A stretch of DNA of 6,567 nt, taken from Kiritimatiellales bacterium (lineage in GTDB: Bacteria > Verrucomicrobiota > Kiritimatiellia > Kiritimatiellales > Pontiellaceae). Positions within the stretch are counted from its first letter, which is position 1. The number at the start of each line of letters is the position of its first letter. The position numbers were made by a program, and so were the translations under genes. The DNA is taken from positions 1 to 6,567 of the forward strand of contig DAOVNC010000205.1 of NCBI GenBank assembly GCA_030630445.1, written 5' to 3'. A model generated the notes under the pieces. That model was not told where the DNA came from. It saw only the letters and a program-made list of their open reading frames with translations, and searched no databases. Positions 1 to 4,596 of the stretch are shown one piece after another.

Positions 1-1136
1 ACCTTGAAGTAGAGGAAGGCGTCGAGGAAGCCCTTGTGCTGCAGGAAGCGCTGGGGCGTGCGGCCTTTGGTTTTGTGGAACCGCAGCTGGTTGCTCATGA
101 TGTCGGAAACCTGGTAGATGGCCTGCTTGGGAACGCGGACGTTTCCGCACATGCCTTGCAGGTGCTTGTGCACCGCTTCGCGCGCGGCGTCGTGCGGCGC
201 GGTGCCGGTTGCGATGAGCTCCTTTGCGAGGAATTCGTGGTATTCGCCGAAGACGAGTGCGAAGAGCAGGGCGGGGTGGACGCGCAGGTCGGCCTTGCGC
301 CACCGATCCATCTGTTCGAGCGTTTGGATCACCCAGTCGTGCCGCACCTTGTCTTCGTCGATCCAGTGCGAGAAGTCGTGGAACATGGGGTGGAGCAGGT
401 CCGTTCTTTCCAGCCAGTGGAAAACCTCCTTGGCGTGGCCGCAGAAAAAGAGCTTCTGTACCTCCTCGTACATGCGCGACGGGGCGGCGAGCGCGAGCTT
501 GTCCTTGTTGCGGCAGATGGAGTCGTAGGCCTGTTCTTCGATTTCGAAGCCGAGGGTTCCGGCAAAGCGCGCGGCGCGGATCATGCGGACGGGGTCTTCG
601 GTGAAGCGCGTGTCGGGGTCGCCGATTACGCGGATGATTTTCTTTTCCAGATCTTCGAGCCCGCCGGCATAGTCGATGATGGAAAAGTCGGCAATGTTGT
701 AGAAGAGGGCGTTGATGGTGAAGTCTCGCCGGAGCGCGTCCTGCTCGGGGGTGCCGAATACGTTGTCGCGCATGACCTGGCCGTCTTCGCCGGTGCGGAA
801 GATTTTATCGGAATGGATGGTCTCGTCTTCGGGGGCGGGCGCGCGGAAGGTGGCGGTTTCGATGATCTCTCCGCGGAAGAGAATGTGGGCGAGCCGGAAG
901 CGGCGCCCAATCAGGCGGCAGTTGCGGAACATCTTGCGGATCTGTTCGGGCGTGGCATCGGTGGCGATGTCGAAATCCTTGGGGCGGCGGTCGAGCAGTA
1001 GGTCGCGCACACCGCCGCCGGCGATGTAGGCGGTGTAGCCTTCGTCTTTCAGGCGGTACAGTACTTTGATGGCGGCGGAACTGATGTTCCTGCGGCTGAC
1101 GTTATGCTCGGGTCGTTTGAGGACTACGGGTTCCAT
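1..1136 (-). CDS. pcnB: Poly(A) polymerase PcnB (C-terminal end cut by window edge)
   Basis: The gene encodes a class II nucleotidyltransferase that adds 3' poly(A) tails to RNA in the cytoplasm, promoting RNA turnover. It is read leftward from the ATG at 1136, and 378 residues are visible before the window ends. The N-terminal nucleotidyltransferase domain shows the AGGGVRD loop (about residues 39-45) and the catalytic pair in KDFDIATD (D54 and D56). It is followed by LIGRRFRLAHI (about 75-85) and a RRDFTINAL motif. The LIGRRFRLAHI stretch is the established signature separating bacterial poly(A) polymerases from CCA-adding enzymes, and E. coli PcnB has a nearly identical run. The last visible residues, around RFLQHKGFLDAF, correspond to the late core domain, so little of the core is missing; any basic C-terminal tail lies outside. 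No convincing Shine-Dalgarno precedes the ATG. The gene follows the DUF4186 gene by 56 bp on the same strand, so co-transcription is plausible. A CCA-adding role is the main alternative, but less likely. Confidence 0.9.
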   Translation of the reverse strand, partial: MEPVVLKRPEHNVSRRNISSAAIKVLYRLKDEGYTAYIAGGGVRDLLLDRRPKDFDIATDATPEQIRKMFRNCRLIGRRFRLAHILFRGEIIETATFRAPAPEDETIHSDKIFRTGEDGQVMRDNVFGTPEQDALRRDFTINALFYNIADFSIIDYAGGLEDLEKKIIRVIGDPDTRFTEDPVRMIRAARFAGTLGFEIEEQAYDSICRNKDKLALAAPSRMYEEVQKLFFCGHAKEVFHWLERTDLLHPMFHDFSHWIDEDKVRHDWVIQTLEQMDRWRKADLRVHPALLFALVFGEYHEFLAKELIATGTAPHDAAREAVHKHLQGMCGNVRVPKQAIYQVSDIMSNQLRFHKTKGRTPQRFLQHKGFLDAFLYFK

Positions 1137-1192
1137 AGGCGAGGCAGGGTATTCCAACGGGGCGGGCGAAGAAAGAAAAACTTTCAAGAGGG

Positions 1193-1582
1193 CTAGGCGT
1201 CGAGATGTTCCCCGATCCAGCGCAGGATGGCGTCGACGATCTTGCTGACTTGCGCTTCGGAAAGCTCCTTTCCTTTCTTGATGCCGAAGAATTGTTCGAG
1301 GCTATCGCGATCGTTGCAGCCGGTGGCGTGCTGGGCGATGAAAACCGGGTGGCCCTTGGTCGGCGTTTGCCGTCCGTCGTTCTTCGGGTTTTCAGGAGCG
1401 AGCCGCTTGTTCACGAAGTCGGTGGCATGCAGGCGCAGGATATCCATGCCGCGCGAGGTGACATACTCTTGTTCGGGTTCGCCGAGAACGAATTTTTCAA
1501 GCCGTCCGTCTTTCGACAGCTTCTTTTTGAGTGCGTCCCATTCCTTGCCTGATAATTTTGCCACAACAATTTCCTCGTTCAT
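1193..1582 (-). CDS. DUF4186 family protein
   Basis: This is a 129-residue cytoplasmic protein without signal peptide or membrane segment. From residue about 44 onward it matches what I remember of DUF4186: a GMDILRLHATDFV helix, then RLAPENPKNDGRQTPTKGHP, then VFIAQHATGC, and a C-terminal KGKELSEAQVSKIVDAILRWI helix. The family has no established function that I know of. The invariant-looking Asn-Asp-Gly, His and Gln-His residues (KNDG, KGHP, AQHAT) suggest a metal or ligand site, but this is inference. Members I recall carry a CCRGCLEKW-like cysteine cluster after AQHAT; here only one Cys is present and the region reads GCNDRDSLEQFF, so a putative cysteine-based site is not conserved. The first 43 residues are charged and look like an added N-terminal segment. 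The ATG at 1582 has only a weak GGA 5 nt upstream. The gene lies 110 bp after the esterase and 56 bp before pcnB. Confidence 0.8.
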   Translation of the reverse strand: MNEEIVVAKLSGKEWDALKKKLSKDGRLEKFVLGEPEQEYVTSRGMDILRLHATDFVNKRLAPENPKNDGRQTPTKGHPVFIAQHATGCNDRDSLEQFFGIKKGKELSEAQVSKIVDAILRWIGEHLDA

Positions 1583-1692
1583 CGGGTTCCAACGTAACTG
1601 TGTTAGCCTAAGTTACGGAGGATGCATGCGCAAGCCCTAGCTAGCAGGAAATACTAGATTTTTGTTCATCCATATCGGCCTTGGTTGCCGCG
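1583..1692. other. Intergenic region between esterase and DUF4186 genes
   Basis: This 110-bp stretch is visibly AT-richer than the flanking genes. It contains the inverted repeat at 1593-1617 and a cluster of CTAG/GCTAGC tetramers and hexamers near 1637-1657. On the minus strand the best promoter-like pairing I can see (TTGCGC, 17 bp, TAGGCT) matches the consensus poorly. Whether DUF4186 has its own promoter or is read through from the channel-esterase unit cannot be decided from sequence alone. Confidence 0.3.
1593..1617. repeat. Perfect 7-bp inverted repeat upstream of the DUF4186 gene
   Basis: CGTAACT (1593-1599) and AGTTACG (1611-1617) are exact reverse complements separated by 11 bp, giving an 18-bp centre-to-centre spacing. 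Inside the spacer, TTAG and CTAA (1603-1606 and 1608-1611) form a second, nested dyad. The element ends 11 bp upstream of the DUF4186 start codon. The spacing suits a dimeric regulator binding site, and it could alternatively form a hairpin in the mRNA leader. No T-run follows on either side, so it does not look like an intrinsic terminator. Function is inferred only from geometry. Confidence 0.35.
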
Positions 1693-2460
1693 CTATTCCC
1701 ATTCAAGCTTTTCGATGGGCAACCAGTCGAGGATGCGTTGGATGTGGGTGTCCCAATAGCCCCAGTCGTGGTCGCCGTCGGTTTCCTCGTAGGTGAGGCG
1801 GAGACCGGCCTCGGCGGCTGCGTCGCGGAAGGCGACGGAGTCAGGGTAGAGGTAGTCGTCGGTACCGCAGCAAACATAGAAGTCGGTGGCGGGCGCTTCC
1901 TTGATTTTTCCGAGCTGGGAGATGAGATCGTTTCCGGAGCCGGGAACGTTTTGCAGGTCGCCGAAGATGGCTTCGAAGGTGCGGGTGCGGGATTCGTCGA
2001 ATTCGTCGTCGATGTGCGCGGCAATGTCGAGCGCGCCGGAGAGCGAGGCGGCGGCGGCAAAGCGTCCGGGGCAGCCCAGGGCGAGCTTGATGGCGCCGTA
2101 GCCGCCCATGGAAAGTCCGGCCACGAAGGTTTTTGCGGGGTCGCGGGAGACGTTGAACCAGCGTTCCACGAGCATCGGCAGCTCTTCGGAGATAAACTTC
2201 CAATAGTTGGAACCGTGGGCCATGTCGCAGTAGAAGCTTTTGTGGACGTCGGGCATGACGATGACGAGGGGATAGTCGGCGGCATGGCGTTCGATGGAGG
2301 TGCGGCGGCTCCAGATGGTATGGTCGTCGGAGAGGCCGTGCAGGAGGTAGAGCACGGCGGGCGGTTCGTTCCAGGCGTCGGGATGCTCTGGCAGGATGAC
2401 GTTCATGCCGAGGGAGAGGTCGAGCGTTTGCGAATCGAAGCGGGTTTCGAGCAGGGCCAT
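1693..2460 (-). CDS. Alpha/beta-hydrolase esterase, EstA / esterase D family
   Basis: This 255-residue serine hydrolase belongs to the esterase D/PF00756 group, which includes tributyrin esterase EstA and S-formylglutathione hydrolase. It would hydrolyse short-chain carboxyl esters in the cytoplasm; no signal peptide is visible. The oxyanion loop is in LLHGLSDDHTIW (about 39-50). The nucleophile elbow is GLSMGGYGA with Ser117, the acid is probably Asp201 or Asp202 in CCGTDDYL, and the catalytic His is His231 in DGDHDWGYW, so the triad is complete. The length is normal for EstA-type enzymes. The start is fixed by context: the frame stays open far upstream, but the ATG at 2460 sits 2 bp after the channel stop and has a GAGGA Shine-Dalgarno at 2467-2471, 6 nt away. 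This implies co-transcription and probably translational coupling. The substrate is unknown, and I cannot separate a formylglutathione hydrolase from a general esterase. Confidence 0.9.
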   Translation of the reverse strand: MALLETRFDSQTLDLSLGMNVILPEHPDAWNEPPAVLYLLHGLSDDHTIWSRRTSIERHAADYPLVIVMPDVHKSFYCDMAHGSNYWKFISEELPMLVERWFNVSRDPAKTFVAGLSMGGYGAIKLALGCPGRFAAAASLSGALDIAAHIDDEFDESRTRTFEAIFGDLQNVPGSGNDLISQLGKIKEAPATDFYVCCGTDDYLYPDSVAFRDAAAEAGLRLTYEETDGDHDWGYWDTHIQRILDWLPIEKLEWE

Positions 2461-2471
2461 GGCTAGTCCTC
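2461..2471 (-). promoter_or_regulatory. Ribosome binding site deciding the esterase start
   Basis: GAGGA on the minus strand (2471-2467) lies inside the last codons of the channel gene, 6 nt before the esterase ATG. It marks 2460 as the start, although the same reading frame continues open upstream to about 2931. The placement across the channel stop codon fits translational coupling. Confidence 0.7.
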
Positions 2472-3143
2472 GGTTTCGGGTTGGCGGAGGGCAACGAGGG
2501 TGTCGCCGAGTTTGAGGCGGGTGTCGGGGCCGGGATCGAAGGCGGTGCGGTCGTCGGGGTGTTTTACGGCGATGACCATGCCGCCGAGGGTTTGGCGCAC
2601 TCGCGCTTCGGCGAGGGTTTTCCCGAGCATGTCGCTCTCTTCGCCGATCGGATACTCGAAGACCTGCAGGGCAATGTTCTTGTCTTTGGTGACGAGTTCG
2701 ATGAGGTCGACCACCGAGGGGCGGGTGATGAGCTGCGCGATTTGGCTGGCTCCGCTGGAGATGGGTGAGACGACCCGCTTGGCACCGGCCTTGTGGAACT
2801 TGCGGGAGCTTTCGGGGTCGTGGACGCGAGCGATAATGCGCAGGTCGGCGCAGAGGCCGTTGGCGGTGAGCGTGAGGTAGAGGTTTTCCGGGTCGCTGTC
2901 GAGCGCGGCCACGAGCGAGTCGGCCCCGCATATGTTGGCGGCCTCGAGGGTGTCCTCCTCGGTGGCGTCGCCGGCGATATGGGGAATGCCCTGCTCGTCG
3001 AGGCGCTTGACGATGTCGGCGTCTTCCTCGATGACGACAAAGGGTTTTTTGGCGGCCTGCAGCTCGGCGACGACGCGGCTGCCGGTGCGGCCATAGCCGC
3101 AGATGATGGAATGCTGTTTGAGTTGGCCGATTTTCTTCATCAT
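2463..3143 (-). other. Putative internally initiated soluble RCK subunit of the channel
   Basis: Residues 106-107 of the channel are consecutive methionines (ATG codons at 3143-3141 and 3140-3138). They sit just after TM2 and about 10 residues before the first RCK beta strand. A six-base AGGGAG (3156-3151) lies 7 nt upstream of the first of them, an almost ideal Shine-Dalgarno. It is encoded by Leu-Gly-Arg-Arg codons CTA GGG AGA AGA; the AGA pair is unusual next to the CGC/CGG arginine codons seen elsewhere here, as if the bases rather than the amino acids were kept. Initiation here would yield a 226-residue soluble RCK protein. In MthK an internal start at Met107 is known to supply the extra RCK subunits that complete the octameric gating ring. 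The same arrangement here is inference from position and signal. Confidence 0.6.
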
Positions 3144-3458
3144 GGTTCTTCTCCCTAGGACGTTGGTCAGGCTGCGCTGAAACAGGAATTCAACGAGGCG
3201 GGTCAGGCAGTAGGCCATCAGGCCCACACCGAAAAAGATGAGCAGGGCGGTGAAGACCCGGCCCAGTCCGGAAAGGGGATGGAGTTCCCCGAAGCCAACG
3301 GTGGAGATGGTGATGACCGTCATGTAGAAGCTATCGGACCAGTTCCATCCCTCGATTAGTCGATAGCCGACGATGCCGACGAGCATTACCATCGCAATGC
3401 CGGCAATACCCTTGCGCAATCCCGCCGCGAGCAGATCGTTGATTCCCTTGAACCTCAT
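2463..3458 (-). CDS. Two-TM potassium channel with cytoplasmic RCK (TrkA) domain
   Basis: This 331-residue inner-membrane protein has the architecture of MthK and related ligand-gated K+ channels. TM1 spans about residues 15-35. A pore helix with selectivity filter ISTVGFGE lies at about 51-58, and TM2 at about 66-90 holds a glycine-containing FFGVGLMAY hinge. The RCK N-domain (Rossmann fold) starts near 116, with the glycine motif GYGRTG at 121-126, an acidic end of beta 2 at VVIEED (E144/E145) and GDAT at 163-166. A TrkA-C-like domain runs from about 265 to 326. TVGFG is a standard K+ filter variant. The RCK domain probably gates the pore in response to nucleotide or Ca2+; which ligand cannot be read from sequence. 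The ATG at 3458 lacks a Shine-Dalgarno. An internal ATG pair at residues 106-107 has a strong one (see the separate entry). The gene is first in its unit, with the esterase immediately following. A non-gated TrkA-like transport subunit is unlikely because the pore is intact. Confidence 0.93.
   Translation of the reverse strand: MRFKGINDLLAAGLRKGIAGIAMVMLVGIVGYRLIEGWNWSDSFYMTVITISTVGFGELHPLSGLGRVFTALLIFFGVGLMAYCLTRLVEFLFQRSLTNVLGRRTMMKKIGQLKQHSIICGYGRTGSRVVAELQAAKKPFVVIEEDADIVKRLDEQGIPHIAGDATEEDTLEAANICGADSLVAALDSDPENLYLTLTANGLCADLRIIARVHDPESSRKFHKAGAKRVVSPISSGASQIAQLITRPSVVDLIELVTKDKNIALQVFEYPIGEESDMLGKTLAEARVRQTLGGMVIAVKHPDDRTAFDPGPDTRLKLGDTLVALRQPETED
3151..3156 (-). promoter_or_regulatory. 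Internal Shine-Dalgarno in the channel gene
   Basis: AGGGAG on the minus strand precedes ATGATG by 7 nt and is stronger than anything before the annotated channel start. It would drive separate translation of the RCK domain. Confidence 0.55.
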
Positions 3459-3495
3459 GGAACCGATTAAACCCGATTCATTCGGCTCTTTCCAA
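3459..3495 (-). promoter_or_regulatory. Candidate promoter of the channel gene, giving a leaderless mRNA
   Basis: On the minus strand TTGGAA (3495-3490, 4 of 6 matches to the sigma-70 -35 box) and TTTAAT (3471-3466, 5 of 6 matches to the -10 box) are 18 bp apart. Only 7 nt, CGGTTCC, separate the -10 box from the channel ATG. Transcription would therefore begin at or within a base or two of the start codon. This agrees with the lack of any Shine-Dalgarno there. The prediction assumes an E. coli-like sigma factor. Confidence 0.4.
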
Positions 3496-3496
3496 A

Positions 3497-3530
3497 CATA
3501 ATCCTTTTTTAGTAGCTTCGCTTATTGAGG
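3497..3530 (+). promoter_or_regulatory. Candidate -10 box and ribosome binding site of the amidase gene
   Basis: CATAAT at 3497-3502 matches five of six bases of the -10 consensus, but the region 16-18 bp upstream holds no good -35 box. GAGG at 3527-3530 is 5 nt before the ATG at 3536 and is a convincing ribosome binding site. The -10 box directly abuts the candidate -35 box of the divergent channel promoter, so the two promoters would compete or share regulation. Confidence 0.4.
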
Positions 3531-3535
3531 TTTAA

Positions 3536-4504
3536 ATGCATTCGATAACCAGACAGCTATTCATTTCCCACGTCGTTCTACTGGCGGGAGCCGGTGTGCC
3601 AGCCCTTGCCGCGTCCTCTTCCGAAATGGTCTCGCTCTCCTACATCGCCCGGCTCTATTCCATGGGCACGTCGACCTCCGGCAAGAAAGTCGTGATGAAG
3701 AACAAGTGGAACAGCATCGAGGTCGAGACCAATAGCCGCCGGGCATGGATCAACGGGGTGATGGTCTGGCTGCACCACCCCTGCCGCAAGTCCGGCGGCG
3801 GATGGGCGATCCGCGAGGTCGACTTCAAGAAGGGGATCGACCCGATTCTGCGTTCCTATGCCTACGTGCCCTCCCGGAAGCCGAACATGGTGGTGCTCGA
3901 CCCCGGCCACGGCGGCAAGGACAGCGGGGCGGTCGGCAAACGCAAGGTCTACGAAAAAAAGGCCGTCCTATCCATCGCCAACCGCGTCAAGAAACACCTC
4001 GAAGCCAAAAAGATCAAAGTTCGGATGACCCGCGCCACCGACACGTATCTGACCTTGCAGCAGCGCAGCGACTCGGCCGCCAAAGCCGGTGCCGACCTCT
4101 TCGTCAGTATCCACGCCGACGGTGCGGCAGACCCCAGCGCCCACGGCGTCGAAACCTTTGCCATGACCGCTGCCGGATGCGACTCCAGCAACCACTATGG
4201 CCAGGGCGGCAACAAGTCGGCCGGCAAGGGCAACCAATACGACGCCGCCAACGCCATACTCGGCTTCTCCATCCAAAGCAATCTGGTGAAAACCTCCAAG
4301 CGCTCCGATCGCGGCCTCCGCCGCGCCCGTTTCGCCGTGCTCAAGAATGCCCCGTGCCCCGCCGCCCTCGTCGAATGCGGCTTCCTGACCAATCCGGAAG
4401 AAGAGGCGCTCATGATCGACGCCAACTACCGCGAGGCCGTTGCGCGCGGTATTTCCAATGGCATCATCGGCTACATCACCCTCGTCAACCGCGCCCGGAA
4501 ATAG
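3536..4504 (+). CDS. Exported N-acetylmuramoyl-L-alanine amidase (Amidase_3)
   Basis: This 322-residue zinc hydrolase cleaves the amide bond between MurNAc and L-Ala in peptidoglycan, in cell separation or wall turnover. Residues 1-26 are a plausible Sec signal peptide: Arg6, a hydrophobic core LFISHVVLLAGAGVPA, and an ALA-A cleavage site. Residues about 30-112 form a small beta-rich domain with an aromatic and glycine pattern (WINGVMVWL, GGWAIREVDF, IDPILR) that resembles copper-amine-oxidase-N-like modules; this is a guess from pattern. The Amidase_3 (AmiC-like) domain follows, starting at VVLDPGHGGKDSG. The zinc ligands are His125, Glu140 and His193 (SIHADG), and the catalytic Glu280 lies in ALVECGFLTNPEE. 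All four are present, so it should be active. A Gly/Asn-rich loop at about 215-235 sits where AmiC-type enzymes carry a regulatory insert, but here it is too short to be a clear autoinhibitory helix. No LysM or SPOR domain is present. The start is supported by GAGG at 3527-3530. Confidence 0.92.
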   Translation: MHSITRQLFISHVVLLAGAGVPALAASSSEMVSLSYIARLYSMGTSTSGKKVVMKNKWNSIEVETNSRRAWINGVMVWLHHPCRKSGGGWAIREVDFKKGIDPILRSYAYVPSRKPNMVVLDPGHGGKDSGAVGKRKVYEKKAVLSIANRVKKHLEAKKIKVRMTRATDTYLTLQQRSDSAAKAGADLFVSIHADGAADPSAHGVETFAMTAAGCDSSNHYGQGGNKSAGKGNQYDAANAILGFSIQSNLVKTSKRSDRGLRRARFAVLKNAPCPAALVECGFLTNPEEEALMIDANYREAVARGISNGIIGYITLVNRARK

Positions 4505-4596
4505 GTGCGGATAACCTGCGGAACACAAGAAAACAGTTGAATCCACGGATCGAACCCTTTCCGGGCCGTTTAACCCTACGTTCACAAAGGATGGTT
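4505..4596 (+). other. Intergenic region between amidase and glycosidase genes
   Basis: The 92-bp gap contains no clear hairpin with a T-run after the amidase stop. The best promoter-like elements, TTGAAT (4537-4542) and TTTAAC (4569-4574), are 26 bp apart, too far for a standard sigma-70 promoter. The only confident signal is AAAGG at 4586-4590, the ribosome binding site of the next gene. Whether the glycosidase is transcribed with the amidase is open. Confidence 0.3.

Noticed and set aside
36..1001. Long plus-strand open frame of 321 codons opposite pcnB
   Set aside because: It is antisense to a clear PcnB gene with intact motifs. Its Val/Gly/Ala/Glu-rich translation is typical of the reverse of GC-rich coding sequence.
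1637..1657. Cluster of CTAG/GCTAGC palindromes after the esterase
   Set aside because: The arms are short, there is no T-run, and no consistent stem can be drawn, so it is not called as a terminator or site.
1681..2466. Plus-strand open frame of 261 codons opposite the esterase
   Set aside because: It is antisense to the esterase, has no recognisable motif, and has the composition of a shadow frame.
2461..2931. Upstream extension of the esterase frame to a 412-residue protein
   Set aside because: The extra part is Arg/Pro-rich out-of-frame channel sequence. The ATG at 2460 has a well-placed GAGGA and matches the family's normal N-terminus.
3467..3499. Ten-codon upstream reading frame on the minus strand before the channel gene
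   Set aside because: The AAGGA before its ATG is only 2 nt away, the frame overlaps the likely promoter, and such short frames arise by chance.
3745..4590. Open frame upstream of the glycosidase that would give an 824-residue protein starting inside the amidase gene
   Set aside because: The translated part before 4591 is Arg/Pro/Gln-rich and is the amidase gene read in another frame. The amidase frame carries all catalytic residues, and the glycosidase has its own ribosome binding site and signal peptide at 4597.
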